Below are positions 1-12,102 of a stretch of DNA of 64,000 nt, one piece after another. The DNA lies in the NCBI RefSeq assembly GCF_000764305.2, contig NW_025937381.1, positions 207,571 to 271,570 of the forward strand. The letters run 5' to 3'. The notes beneath the pieces are model-generated. The model was not told the origin of the DNA, made no database searches, and saw nothing but the letters and a program-made list of their open reading frames with translations. The first letter of the stretch is position 1; each line of letters opens with the position of its first letter. This stretch comes from Hyalella azteca. Taxonomy: Eukaryota > Arthropoda > Malacostraca > Amphipoda > Hyalellidae. Made by a program: the position numbers and the translations under genes.

Positions 1-312
1 CATCAAAACTATGAGAGGCAGGAGCCAGCAATTTATGGTGAGTAAAGCTAGAGTATAGACCTGTATTTTGCATGTTTCAATTTAAGTTTAACTTATCTAG
101 TAAAAAAATGGCATCATTTTGAAAAAAAAAGTGGTCAAAGTTACCCCATTTTACAGTAGTTGAGAAAGAGATAGCAGGCGTTCAATCCATAGAGAGGATG
201 AGGCTAGCCATCTTCGGTCAATTGATGTCAGGCCACTGCTTGATGACAATGCTGGATTGCTGGTGGGTTCCTCCAGCACAAAGCGAGTGGCCGTCTGGTT
301 GTGAGATTGTCA

Positions 313-967
313 CATGTGATTCACATGCCCTCCGGGTTGGAGGTAGATAATGAGACAGCATCTCGGTGTCCTGGTTGTTGATCCAAAGTGTCCGATGTAG
401 TCCAAGAGATGAAGAAGTCTACAACCTTCTTTGAAGCAAAATTTATAGACCACAACAGCCTCTCGGATAACTCCCGAATTTTTGCAAGGGCCATTATTGA
501 GTTTAGTTTGGAGTTTGATGATGTTGTCACGAAGCCTGTTAAATTCATCAATAATTTTGAGATGAAGTAGCTTGTTTGTAATGCTTTGAGACCTGGTCTG
601 ATTGTTAGATTGTCTCAGGTGCTGACAGGTGGTAGTAGAAATGGCTGTTCAATGTCACAATTGTTACCCCAATGACTCCAATATAATCCAAATAATGAAG
701 AAGTCTATCCCCTTCTTTGAGACAAAATTTATAGGATACATTGGGCCCTTGGAGAACTCTTGCTTCATTGCAGGTACCGTTGTTGCGTATATTCTGGGTT
801 TTGACGTTTTTAAGAGTGTCACAAAGCCCGTTGAATTCATCAATGATCTTGAGATGAAGTCGCTTCCTGGTAATACTCTGAGACCCGGTCTGGTAACTCT
901 GGTTGTGAGCTTGGCCTTGTCGACTATGATAATTTAAATCAACAAATTCTCTGTTTGTTAATCGCAC
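313..967 (-). pseudogene. Two diverged tandem copies of an unknown coding-like segment
   Basis: Read on the minus strand, two segments about 290 bp apart encode similar peptides. The right copy is an open frame from 967 to 605; the left runs from about 620 to a stop near 313. Both contain SQSIT, then LHLKIIDEFN, a variable middle, then YKFC-KEG-RLLH-LDYIG. The two lie in different frames, so they are not one intact reading frame. The + strand is also partly open across both copies, so the coding strand is not certain. I do not recognise the family. They could be a duplicated exon or debris of a repeat-encoded protein. The strand is chosen because amino-acid similarity between copies looks best in this orientation. 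Confidence 0.4.
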
Positions 968-1026
968 GTGAATAAATATCCCTATATGTAGATAATTTTT
1001 AAGATTGGTAGGCCTTGATTAAAGTA

Positions 1027-2915
1027 GGGTAAACACGGTATATTCCGTCACATTAAGGACGCATCGAGAAATGAAAAACTATAAAAAAATAACCGTATGC
1101 GTTACCGGTACTCAAGTTCTGTTTGCTTTATGTGACTCTCAGAACACCGCACTACGTGTCAGCAACAAAGAAACGTCACAAAATGTTGCCATATTTATTT
1201 AAAAGCCTTCAGAATGGAAACCTACCAAATCCCTATATTTCGTCACTGTGTGTGGCAATATTCAGCACGTGGTGAGGCGTATTCCGTCCGCGCTTCAAAT
1301 TCTACTGATACGTAATGCCATCATCCACGTGTTTGAATTTTGTCCGCTGTGTGAGCTGTATTGGAATACAACACGGCTTTGAATTAGAACACTAATGAAT
1401 ATTGAACACTACTTAATTACGCTTTTAATTAACAACTATTTAGCTTTTAATTAAGCAAATTTTAATTTTTGTACACAGCTTGGAATGATCTGTGTGTGTC
1501 CAATTCAAGTTGCAACGGAATTAGTTTTCATGTGTCTAAATCCATTTCTCAACTTAATCATCTATTAATTTATTTACCACTTGAAATCAGCAAATACAAG
1601 TATACTTAAAGGATTCCTAATATATTCACAGACATAATTTAAAAGTCTCAAACCATAATATTCTTCCTATACAAACAGTTATTCACTATTTGGTAGAGCA
1701 AGGTCAACTGTCAAATTTGACACATTTTTCGATGATCTCACTGGGTACTGCGTGCATCGTCTCTCTTTGGATCTCAATATTTTCCCACTAGATGGCCAAG
1801 ACCTTGTGTTTTGGCATTAGTTCGACGCGCAAATGTATGACGTCACCATTTCAACCATCAACGAACACATTGTAGCCGCGTGGTTATTTCAGTATTTTTC
1901 ATCACAAACCAAATCTGTTATTCATTTGTTTACTCAATGTATATGTTCTAATTCAATACAAAACATTTCTCTTTATTTTTTCAGGCAGGGAGAAAAATTC
2001 CAATAATTATATTATTCATGCATGTGCTTGATCAGTGACATTGTAAAGTTCTAATAGAAGCAGGCAGATTGATGTCCAATGCTCTGACGACTGCAATTGC
2101 CTTGGTGAGTGCTTGTTAGAATCCATCTTGTATAAAGCTTTTAAAACCAGGTATGTTAGTGTTCATTCAGCTTAATAATCGATTCACTTCATTCATGCTT
2201 ATGTTTATACTTTGCACATACATTTATCCACTTTCTTGCAATGCTTGCTTTTAATCTAAAGAATGTTAATTGCACAATAATGAGTTGTTAACATGATATT
2301 ACTTCAATTGCTTTGCTATTTCAATCTTCTAATTTCAATGCTTGCTATTTTATTATGAGAATACCAAACTGTTTTCAATTTACGTATGTGTTTCACCCAA
2401 TAAGTTGCAGTTATTACCACAGTTGCAATAGTGTCCATTTACCTTGGTTCACTTTAATCTCTTGTGTGTTCTCTCTTGCGTTACTCCTGCGCACTCATAT
2501 TATCAATTATTAAACTTAGTGCTTGCGGCTTGATTGTTTTCTCAATGCTAAGGGTTTTTGGTTTTGATTAACTGCTGTGAGTGAGGTTCTTTTATTGGAT
2601 TTTACTTTTATTGATTATACGTTTTATCTTTTACAGCTCAAATACCTCACTCATGCTCCCAATGTCTGGTTACATTTCATTCCATTCGCAACTGCATCTG
2701 TAATCACTGCCCCGTGCTTTAACAATACATCCATAGCACGAAGAAAACTTTCATTCACCTAAATTGTTGCCAGAGACTAAAGAACCCGACATAAGCATTC
2801 CATAGCGCCGGCAACAACATGGAACTAAAACAAAGCTTAATATAAAGGAAAAACTAAAGAGGTGACGGAATTACCCACGATGACGGAATATCGTGGACGG
2901 AATATCGTAATACCC
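1027..2915 (-). mobile_element. TA-flanked inverted-repeat element (family A), copy 1, interrupted
   Basis: The ends read GGGTAAACACGGTATATTCC at the left and the imperfect inverse at the right (ending AATACCC). They are flanked by TA on both sides (1025-1026 and 2916-2917). It is the reverse orientation of the copies at 12103-13017 and 53709-54623, and without its internal insertion would be about 940 bp. No transposase is visible. The TA duplication suggests a Tc1/mariner-mobilised non-autonomous element. It is split by an LTR-like insertion at 1871-2816. Confidence 0.75.
1871..2816. mobile_element. Solo LTR (946 bp) inserted in family A copy 1
   Basis: The insert begins TGTAGCCGCG and ends GGCAACA, i.e. 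TG...CA with a short imperfect terminal inversion, and is flanked by ACAT on both sides (1867-1870 and 2817-2820). The two other family A copies carry the unoccupied site: removing the insert plus one ACAT gives a junction matching the copy at 53709-54623 with only substitutions. No coding sequence is visible inside. A solo LTR is the best reading; a DNA transposon with a 4-bp duplication is the alternative. Confidence 0.65.
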
Positions 2916-2917
2916 TA

Positions 2918-4204
2918 GACATCCATATTCCATCGTGAATTGATTATTTATCCATGTAGCCTGTAGCTATAGGGAAGGTAAAACATAAAAATAACTGTAA
3001 CTTTTATTTACTGTATCCATACTAGTTTGGTTAGGTTAATTGCAATAATGTTGCATGCATATTGCATAGTGTGATTAATACTGATTATGTATGATAGTGA
3101 CTCAGTGACTGTGCTGTGACAAAGCAGAGAGTTTTTTAGACTCTCTCTCAAGTTCATTTTTGATTCTTTATTTTCTTATAAGTAGGCTAGAGTTAGACCA
3201 GTAATTTTGGCAGTAAATTATCATGGATACCAGCTTTATCAAATATAAAAAATTGGTTTAAATCTTGATTAGGTAAATGAGGAAATTAGAAATGAACTGA
3301 TTCTAAAAAATCTCTGGTTTGCCAGTAAATTGCCACTAGGCTACTAGTATGTTGCATTGATATGTTTTGAAAATCTTTTATTATCATTAAATGTTTATGA
3401 GTAAATCCCAATAGCAGAACAATAAATATTCAGAAATTTCTGATAATCTTGGCCATTGTAGCGGTAGCGCTTGCAACAATCTAGGCCTAGTGCGTAGTGC
3501 CGTAGTGGGTGCAGTAGTGTAGAGGTACTGCGGTAGCGTCTGCTACATTTGGAGCATGTAGCACTCAGTAGACTCCTGCGTCTCGAAATAATTTTCTCAA
3601 AATGAACTGGGACAGACGAAACGAGACGAGAAAATTCCGGGAAAAAAATAATGGGACAGAGGGTAAAATTTGTCCCGGAATAAACGTATGAACCGAGACA
3701 AGACTTCTGTCCCGGACTTTAAAACTTGTGTCCCGGTAAATTATGAACCGGGACAAGACAGACAGATTTGAAACGAGACATAACGAGAAGAGACGAGATT
3801 CGTCTTAATTATTCAAGACAAAACAAGTTTTTCGATTACAATACGAATCATTTCGAAAACATGGGTTGAAGAATGACAAGTTAGCCCTTTATTGCTAATA
3901 GGGCCATAGACAGTTACCAGTTAAATTGAGTTAATTGCAGATTTAGCAAAATTTGTCTGACTAACCGACATGGCAGTTAATTAGTGGTCCGACAAACATG
4001 GCAAACCTGTCAGAAACGTCGTAAAGTGAAATAAAAATGTCATTTGGAAACCTTATATTCGAACTTTCAAATCCCGCAAAAAGCCTGGTTCGCAGCATCG
4101 AGAAGATTAATAAGAAGATCGTTAATAAGAAATACTCTCTGGTCTTTAATAGAACTTGCATAAAGGAAAAACTTCTGCCTAACTATTCAAATATATATAT
4201 ATAT
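2918..4204. other. Unassigned intergenic stretch
   Basis: No supportable gene. Around 3570-3830 the sequence is internally repetitive in short motifs such as ACGAGAC, GGGACAGA and GTCCCGG, which looks like decayed simple-repeat or MITE-derived DNA. An (AT)n run lies at about 4190-4211. 3450-3550 is rich in GTAGCGGTAG-like and GTAGTG-like words. Confidence 0.4.
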
Positions 4205-4805
4205 ATATATAGCATTCTATGTAAAATTTTGTGACGACCGATGATGCACTAATTTTTTGATAAGTGAAATTTTTTTCGTCGAGCAAGGTAAACGTAATCG
4301 ATATTCTTTATTTTTAATCCATTTTTTTCTTAACTAGAGTCTTTGCTTACTGAGGTTCTACTGTAAATGCGTTTTTGGGGGTGTCCCGAATAGCCCTGGG
4401 GGGGGGGTGTCCCGAGTAGCCACGCCACGCGGAAATGGCCGCCATTTTTTTTGGAATGAGATAGAACAATTCCGTCAATTACGTTTTCAAGCTGACACCT
4501 GGGTGCATCTTTTATGTAAGTAAAATTCTTTAATACGGCGAATATTTTTTTGGCTACAGAACTTAGCAGAAGTAACTTTTCAAAATAGCGTTTTTCACCA
4601 TTTTTTCAGGAATTTTTCAGAGCTAGTAAATGTAGTATTTTTCGACTTCCTTTATACTACATAGATAGGAAAAATGTTGACGTTTGCGCCACTATATTTA
4701 GTTTTGCAATATTCCAATTAGTTTTGCTACTATAACAGTTTTAGGCCATGTTGGAGGACTGTCCCGAGTAGCCCTGCCCGTCCCGAGTAGCCCCGGTTGA
4801 CGGTA
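4205..4805 (+). mobile_element. MITE of the GTCCCGAGTAGCC family (family C), copy 1
   Basis: The right end is GTCCCGAGTAGCCCCGGTTG followed by ACGGTA, the family terminal repeat. Internally there are a G-run, GTCCCGAGTAGCC again, and the words GCGGAAATGGCCGCCATTTT. The left part (CATTCTATGTAAAATTTTGTG, GACGACCG) matches the copy at 19905-20539. No coding capacity. Confidence 0.6.
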
Positions 4806-5921
4806 GCTCTTAGCATAAAGAATGTTTTTACTCTTAACTGCCCTGAGTTTCTTGCCAAAATGAAGAGCCTAGCCTATCATCATTTTAATGGTTTCAAGTC
4901 ATATAAAATTTTTTCTTCTATATTTCATCCCAGTGACAATCTGAAGAGGGCTGCAGAACAGTTGCTGTAGTATTGTATCATCGTGTATTGTCTTACTTCT
5001 AGGCCATGCCTCTTAATATCATCTGGTTTTCTCCCTTAGAAGGAGTGGTTTAAATTTTATTTTGTTATCAATAATGTATGTGTTTCTTCTGTGTTTGTTT
5101 CAGATATATAGCTTTGTTATTGGATTTACCAATATTTGTGTCTAATATTGCCAGTGAAAAAGAGTCTACCTTTAACATGCACCAGCATGGTAATGCTTGA
5201 ACTAATGCCTATCTGCACCTGATTGTCTATCAATGTCTGCATCCATTGCCTGACTTCCAATTTACCTTGAAGTGACTGTTAACCCAATCATGCTTGCTAA
5301 ACTGCCGGTACTCTGGTTCTTCCATATACTCGTGTTTCATAAGCAACTTCAATGCTCCTCAAGGGTGAGTTGCAGTGAACTGGTAATATGATGCATTAAT
5401 TTCCTGTCCTAACCATGTCATGCCTGTGCATCCAATTTGGCTTGTGATCTTGGTAAAATTTTGGTTGCTATTACAGTTATTGAGCATTTCTTTGCTTATG
5501 AGTGTTTACATTGTGACATTTGCATTACAGCATTAGGTCTTGTGTTATGCTTTGTGTTCCCTCTCGCTATACTGTACTGAGTAAGTGTCCTGCTTTTTGC
5601 TGAAGCTTTATACCCGCTTGCTAAATTTAATCTCAATCTTAACTGTATTCACTTGAATAAAGTTAAGATTTTTACTGTTCCCTTTACCACGTTTTACTGT
5701 TCCTTTTACCACATTTTACTGAGCCTTCAGCACATTTTAAGTGGGCTACGGCCCTAAGATTGTCCATTCTGGTGAATGTGTATTTGAGTGTGAAATTCCA
5801 CCCTCAAAGTATCCCAAAGTTTTGTAAATCTCTCTTTGGTCAAAATTGTAAGCTAAACTGGGACTGCACTGTTGTTGGAGCTGCTGCTGGAGGACCATCT
5901 TCAAATGCTATAATATCAAAA
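4806..5921. other. No recognisable gene
   Basis: AT-rich sequence without a convincing coding region, RNA gene or repeat that I can match elsewhere in the window. Confidence 0.4.
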
Positions 5922-6101
5922 TCTGTGAAATTAAATTCTAGTGATTTTAAGAGCAACAAGTGCTCATAATCTGTGAAATTAAACTTTAGTGATTTTAAGA
6001 GCAACAAGTGCTTATGATATGTGAAATTAAACTCTAGTGGTTTTAAGAGCAAGTGCTCATGATCTGTGAAATTAAACTCTAGTGATTTAAAAGCAACCAG
6101 T
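5922..6101. repeat. Minisatellite, about four units of 45-48 bp
   Basis: Four successive units contain CTGTGAAATTAAA, CTAGTGATTTTAAGAGCAAC and AAGTGCTCAT, beginning near 5922, 5971, 6019 and 6064. The units differ by small indels and substitutions. The minus strand reads as a repeated peptide around LLLKSLEFNFTDYEH, but there is no sign of a real gene. Confidence 0.8.
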
Positions 6102-6656
6102 GCTCCTGCTGACCTATTAATTATATTCCTAGGCAGGGATTTTAGAGCAAAAGATTTCCAGACCCTCATACGTCATGTGGACATCATTGCCTATCGTCCA
6201 ATAGGCAATCTGAGGCCAGAACAAGCACAGGTGTGCCTTTCTGCTGGCAGCTTTGTTGTTGAGGAAATTAGAAAGAAGGAAGTAAGGGAAACAGCAATTT
6301 TACTGAGTAGGTTTCTAGAATAATTTCCTACATCACCTGCAGGGGGTGCATTATTTTCTTCATATCAAGGAAGGAAAGAAATGCGCTTGTGAAATCCTCT
6401 GTAAAGCTTTGGCTGTCTTGCTTGTGGACCTTCGACTTGATTGAAGTTTCATTGAAGGGAAGGTCTGGCAGTGGTAGATGAGTGGGGTTTGGATGAGGTG
6501 GAGTCCCACTGAGGCATTGCTTGGGAGCACTGCAGGGGAGAACGATAGGGAGGCTGTTTCTAGCATCTAGCATTAGCCCTAGCAAGCAGCAAATTATGCC
6601 ACCCTCTGCTTTTAGGAAGCCTGGTAGGGAAGAAAGAAAGAGAAAGTAGGGAAGCG
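6102..6656 (+). other. Region upstream of the LINE ORF1, possibly its 5' untranslated region
   Basis: A short open frame ends at 6323 and has no recognisable domain. From about 6330 to 6656 the sequence leads into the LINE ORF1 with GC content closer to the LINE than to its surroundings, so it is probably LINE 5' UTR. The exact LINE 5' end cannot be placed. Confidence 0.35.
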
Positions 6657-7600
6657 ATGGGGGATGATGCACAACAGTCAGACTCTTGTGGCACCTGTAG
6701 CAAACCCTGTGTAAAATCAGGGGAGGCTCTTGAATGTGGAATTTGCAACCGCTGGTTCCATATTTCTTGTCAGGATGTGGATCAGGCTATGTTCGAGGTG
6801 GTCATGAAGGATAAGTGTTCCGCAATACCGCTTCTTCACTGGTACTGCAAGTCGGTGTGCCTAAAGCTAGCCACAAACTTCATCGACAGCCTCCTCAAGA
6901 TGCAGGCCCAGGTTGGGAGACTGGGAGTGGAGGTTTCTGAGGCAAAGGGTAGGGTGGGTGAGATTGAAGATGGGCACTTTACAACGGCAATGGAAGAGAG
7001 TGTAAGAACGCTGGCCACAGAAAACACTGGCGGCGGAGCAGATATGGCTCCTGAATTTAGTAGGGAGGAAATTTTGAAAATGGTTGTCGAAAAAATCAAT
7101 GAACAAAACAAGGAGGGTGAGGACCGAAGCCGCAGTAGTAAGAACCTAATCATCTTTGGACTTGCTGAGCCGCAGAGGGGCAGGGACAGGAGAGGGGACG
7201 AGGAGGACCTACGTAGATCAGATAGGATACTGCATGAAGCCAAGTGAGGTCAGAAGCCACAAGAAGTCCAACGTCTTGGAAGCTATGTCACTAACGCAAC
7301 CAAGCCAAGACCACTCAGGCTCTCTTTTGCCCATCAGGCAGAGAGAGATGAAGCCCTCCAGGCCATACGCAAAGCCAAGATAGAGGCGCGCAGAGCGGGA
7401 GCATTGGGAGAGGGAGGACTGTGCCTGAGGATAGGTGCATGTAGGGATTTGACCCCATTGGAGTGGAGGGAGGATGAAGCCTTATTCAGAGAAATGAAAG
7501 AGAAGCAGGAGGAGTCAAGACGATGGGGGGATAGTGATGCCGTGTGGGTGAGAAAAAACGGCAAGGTGGTGAACGTGGACAAGTACCCGATCCAGTGAGC
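6657..7600 (+). pseudogene. CR1-like LINE ORF1 with PHD-type zinc finger, frameshifted
   Basis: ORF1 proteins of CR1-group non-LTR retrotransposons bind element RNA as nucleoprotein. Residues about 11-65 hold a PHD-like Cys/His pattern (C-x2-C, C-x2-C, WFH, C, HWYC-x3-C). Then comes a region with coiled-coil character, then KNLIIFGLAEP, the usual start of the RRM-like part. The frame is lost near 7245 and resumes in another frame at about 7264 with EVQRLGSY and PLRLSF, continuing to WVRKNGKVVNV and a stop at 7600. The frameshift makes it a pseudogene. Its end overlaps the start of ORF2 in a different frame, as is common in LINEs. Confidence 0.75.
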
Positions 7601-10514
7601 CCAGGTGGAGGACGGCAGGTAGGTGGTGGGAGATCAGGTGAACAAAATTGCAATACAGGCACCTGCTCTGATGCTTCTGTGGTCAAGTCATTCGTGTGTT
7701 TGTACACAAATGCCAACAGTTTGTTAAACAAGCGATCGGAATTGGAGGCGCTCATAGAACTGCGCAGACCAAGCATTGTAGGAATAACCAAGGTTAAACC
7801 AAAAAACTCCAGGTTCGAAGTTCAAGCGTGTGAGATTTTGATTCAGGGATATGAAGTCTTCCACAACTTGGAAGGGGAGGGGAGGGGGGTTTGCTTGTAC
7901 ATCAGGAGCGAGCTGCAGCCGATTCGTAGAGATTTGCCAAGTGCCTTCGAGGAGTTTGTGTTGGTTGATTACCAGCTGCCGGATGATGAAGTTCTTTGCG
8001 TAGGTGTTGTTTACCGGAGTCCCAGAAGCTCAGAAGCAAACAATCAAAACTTGAACCTTTTGCTGCGTGCTGTGTCTGAAACAAAACAGCATCATTTGCT
8101 GTTAATGGGTGATTTCAACTATACTGAGATTGAGTGGAACAACGAGATTTGTAATCATGGCGTTGGCCATCCAGCAAGAAGTTTCCTTTCTGCAGCACAA
8201 GAAGCATTCCTAATACAGCACCAGAGAGAAGCTACCGGACTCAGGGTTGGCCAGCGACCAACACTAGACGATCTGATCCTGACAAATAGACCAGACTTGG
8301 TCAATGAAATAACCACTACGTCGGCACTTGGGAAGAGTGATCATGCTGTGCTGGTCATTGAGGTTGCTTGTGGCCTTCAGATGCCTTGGGAAAGGAAGCA
8401 TTACAATTTCTCAAGGGCAGATTACGAGGGAATGAGAGGGGCGCTTGGTGATGTGGACAGGGAGGGTGAGGTGGGGGGCTTGGATGTAAACCAGGCATAT
8501 GAAATCTTCACAGACCACCTGCACAGAAGCATGGCCAGGTTTGTCCTGATCTCAAGGTGCACAGAAGCACATAGAAAAAAGTGGCTCGATGGGGACACTC
8601 TGACTTCAGTCAGAAAAAAACATAAGCTATATCGGCGTTGGATGCAGAGCGGGGTGGGAGAAGACTATGAAGCATACAAGAAGGCTAGAAATCAAGCAGC
8701 TAGATCACGCCGCGTGGCAAAAAGGAGGCTCGAAGCAACAGTAGCTGCTCAGGCTAAAAGTAACCCCAAATCCTTTTGGTCGTACGTGAAAGCTGAAACA
8801 ACGTCTAAATCAGGAGTTACTTGAGACGGGAGGATGGGTCGAAGACCGTGTCTGATGAAGAGAAAGCAGATGTCCTAAACAAATTCTTCCACAGTATTTT
8901 TACTGAGGAAAAGGGTGGCAAATTACCGGATATGCCCGTCTATCACTGGAAGGAAGAGCTGTCGCACTTTGTGATTACAGAAGAGGTAGTGAGAAAGTCT
9001 CAAAAGCCTGAAGAAGGACAAAGCCTCAGGCCTGGATGGGTTGAGCCCTTGCCTGTTAGCAGAAGTTGCCAACGCAATCGCCCGGCCTGTTGCCATCATC
9101 TTCAGAAAATCCCTGGAGTCAAGCGCTATTCCAGATGCCTGGAGAAAAGCAAGGGTCACTCCAGTTTTCAAGAAATGGAGTCGCCTGCAGGCCAGCAATT
9201 ATAGGCCAGTTAGCCTGACATGTGTTCTCTGTAAATGTATGGAAGCCCTTGTGAAAGAACAGATCATGGCACATCTACACCGTAACAACCTCTTCAGCAG
9301 AAAGCAGCATGGGTTCATTGGAGGGCATTCGTGCGTCACACAGCTGCTCGAGACGCTGGATATATGGACAGAGATCTTGGATGAAGGGGGCTCTATAGAT
9401 GTTATCTACAGGGACTACATGAAGGCATTCGACTGTGTTCCACATCGACGCTTGGTGGCAAAGATTGAAGCACACGGTATAAAGAGGAGAGTGCTGGGAT
9501 GGGTTGAGGATTTCCTGAAAAACAGGAAGCAATGTGTCGTTGTCAACGGAGTAGAGTCGAGTACAGCAGATGTGGTGAGCGGTATACCTCAGGGGAGTGT
9601 CCTTGGTCCTATATGCTTCGTTCTGTATATCAACGACCTGCCCCGTCATGTCCTGAGCCATGTGGAGCTCTTTGCGGACGATACCAAGGTCTTTGCTCGC
9701 AGTGACGACACAGTTGCCAGAGAGACCCTTCAGGGTGACCTGGACCGGCTGTACAAGTGGTCGACAGACTGGCAGCTGCGCTTCCACCCCAAAAAATGCT
9801 GTGTCCTCCGTCTGGGAAATTGAAGCAACAGCACCCAATATAATATGATGGGTAGAGACGCTCTGGGTAATGAGTATGTAATGCCGATGAAGGAGAGCAA
9901 ATCGGAGAGAGACTTGGGAGTGCTGGTGGATGGAAACCTAAAATTCAACCTTCATGTAGCTCAAATAGCTGGGAAGGCTAACAGAATTTCGGGCGTTATC
10001 AGGCGCACTTTTGATTTTCTTACTCCAGAAACATTCGTTCAGCTTTTCAAGTCTCTTGTTCAGCCAGTTCTGGAATATGCACACTCTGTATGGCAGCTGC
10101 AACACAAGACCCTCTGCGCCGACCTGGAAGATGTCCAGAGAAGGGCGACCAAACTGATCGCAAGTCTCAAAGACAAGCCTTACCAGGAGCGTTTGGTGGC
10201 TTTCAGCCTGCCTAGCTTGGAGCACTGCAGACTGAGAGGGGATATGATTGACGTCTTCAAGTATGTCCATGGAGCCTACGATGCTGACCGGCCGAAGCTG
10301 CATCCTCACTACGGAAGGGATACATGAGGTAATAGCCTGAAGCTTGCCAAAGAACGCAGTATAAGAAATGCGAGATCAAGCTTCTTCTCCCAGAGGGTGG
10401 TGTCAGTATGGAACGACCTTCTGGACAGCGTCGTAACTGCCCCCTCTGTGAGCAGGCTTGACAATTACTGGGCGGGCCAACCGGGCCTTTTTGATCCTGA
10501 GTGCTACCATTAGC
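7544..10514 (+). pseudogene. CR1-like LINE ORF2: endonuclease plus reverse transcriptase, disabled
   Basis: The N-terminal part is an APE-type endonuclease: YTNANSLLNK, then ITKVKPKNS where ITE is usual (catalytic Glu changed to Lys, codon 7790-7792), GDFNY, and SDHAVL. The reverse transcriptase follows with SNYRPVSLT, KAFDCVPH, GIPQGSVLGP and FADDTK, all retained. The C-terminal thumb region has SLVQP-LEYAHSVW and FFSQRVVSVWNDL. Damage by eye: frame changes near 8820 and 8995, and in-frame stops at about 9821 and 10325, the second consistent with CGA to TGA. No RNase H domain follows, as expected for CR1. The coding remnant ends at about 10514. Confidence 0.85.
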
Positions 10515-10650
10515 CTTTCAGTTTGCGGTCACCTGGGGTGCACCATCTGCGCGTGTAACCTAATAGGGCAGCTATGCTGAGGGCAAACAAGGCGGGTGAA
10601 CAGGCTTGAGTGCCTACTACACCGACAATTCAATTCAATTCAAATTGAAG
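10515..10650 (+). mobile_element. LINE 3' UTR and tail with short tandem repeat
   Basis: The ORF2 remnant is followed by a short untranslated segment ending in CAATTCAATTCAATTC at about 10628, a short tandem repeat as typically found at the 3' ends of CR1/L2-type LINEs in place of poly(A). This marks the probable 3' boundary of the element that starts upstream of 6657. Confidence 0.55.
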
Positions 10651-11096
10651 TACGAGTTAATAGTACGAGTTAATAATAACAAATAGACTCAAGTTTTGTA
10701 TTTGTTAATTTGATAGGAGCAGTCGGTGTTTGATCCAGCTGGCAAGCTGTTTTGGAGACCTGGAGTCCTTAACTGCAAGCTCTTGACCTTCCTCTCCTGA
10801 GTACCATCACTAATCTGAACTCCTTGAAGAATGCAGTGCTTATGCTCATATATTGTACCAAATTGGATGTTACCCTAATTGACTGCATAACTGACCAATC
10901 ATACCAAGCCAACTCATTAGCCATTGCTGTGCTCTTTTTATGGTCTCCTAGTTAGGGTAGATAATTGCATAGTGTTAGGAGCCTATGCCTCTTGTTGACT
11001 GCATTGATTAGGACCGTGACTTGAATTGGTGCCTGAAATAACCTGACTTCACTAGTTCAGAGCCTTACTTTGACTAGATAATGTTTGACTAGATAA
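10651..11096. other. No recognisable gene
   Basis: Unassigned sequence between the LINE tail and a family E repeat. Confidence 0.4.
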
Positions 11097-11362
11097 GCTA
11101 ATGAATAGACTTATCAATAATTGTTTACCCAAAAATCCCAAAGTGGTAAACACCACCTTGGCCTGTTGGCCATTATTGAAAGCAATAATAGCCCATTTTA
11201 GCCATCCATTATGATCCATATACTGTTATTGTTAGTAGGATAACTGCAACATAAAAAATAACCGGTCAAAAATGCAAAAAAACTGAAAAAATCAAATAAA
11301 TAAAATCATGAAAAAATCATTGATTTTGATTTTTTTTAAATCGAAAAAATCACCAACCATGG
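11097..11362 (+). repeat. Family E interspersed repeat, 5'-truncated copy
   Basis: Matches the right half of the repeats at 14613-15099 and 17457-17955, from GCTAATGAATAGAC through TGGTAAACACCACCTTGGCC and an A/T-rich segment to a terminus CACCAACCATGG. The terminus of all copies (CCAACCCTGG-like) resembles the inverted CAGGGTTGG end of hAT elements, but no opposite end or 8-bp duplication could be shown. Confidence 0.65.
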
Positions 11363-11689
11363 TCAGAGTCAGCCAGCTCTACAGCAATGAGCCCCTTCCA
11401 CAGGTTGGGCAGCATTCGAGCATTTGGCCATTTCAAATTTTGTACAAGTTGAAAGGATGAGATGCTAGGGCAGTGAAAAGCTTTCCTTGGGAAGAAAGCA
11501 TCGTATGTGAAGGATCATCACCTGGGTGCATGAACAGGACACAATTCCCAGTCACTGTCATCTGTCTGCTAGCCTGCAAGGATCACTGCAAGCTGAGAAG
11601 CACTAAGATTGCTCTCAAAGTTTTGAGAGTTCCCAGGCAGGCCAGGAGCTTGAAAGCCCTCTTTTTTTGGGAAGAGACATGACTCAGAA
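11363..11689. other. No recognisable gene
   Basis: Unassigned; open frames here are short and have no recognisable motif. Confidence 0.35.
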
Positions 11690-11990
11690 GCAGATGGTTT
11701 TCTTCAGCTACTACACTTTGCTTCACTTCACAACACGGGAGCGCAGTAGTGGGTAACAAAATTGACTTGTAAACAGGCCCTGGGCCTAACGCCAACCATC
11801 AGCACGCAATATCTAAACATAGCCTCAGATCAATGAGCTGTGGGTAACTCTGGCTAACAGTAAATCTGCTTTGCACAACACAGCCACTGCTTCACAGCGC
11901 CGGAGCACAACTGGCCAAAGCGCAACAGGCCCTACTGTAACAGGCAGCGCAGGTTAGGTTAGGTTACGTTAGGAGTAACTGTTGCAGCAT
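11690..11990 (-). repeat. Family D GC-rich repeat, inverted partial copy with TTAGG motif
   Basis: This is the reverse complement of much of 52690-52960: shared words include GGGTAACAAAATTGACT, GGCCCTGGGCC, CAACCATCAGCA and GCGCAACAGGCCCTAC. It ends in a short GGTTAGGTTAGGTTACGTTA run (11951-11973), a degenerate copy of the arthropod telomeric pentamer TTAGG. Other fragments of the family lie at 13104-13137, 15690-15790 and 17245-17335. Confidence 0.7.
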
Positions 11991-12102
11991 AATGACACAC
12001 CAGAGATTTTTTAGAATCAGTTCATTTTTAATATCCTCATTTATTCAAGATTTAAACCAATTTCTCAAGTATGATAATGCTGGTATCCATGATACTTTAC
12101 TG

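Noticed and set aside
6360..6748. Minus-strand open frames over the LINE 5' region
   Set aside because: Shadows of the LINE leader and ORF1, without motifs.
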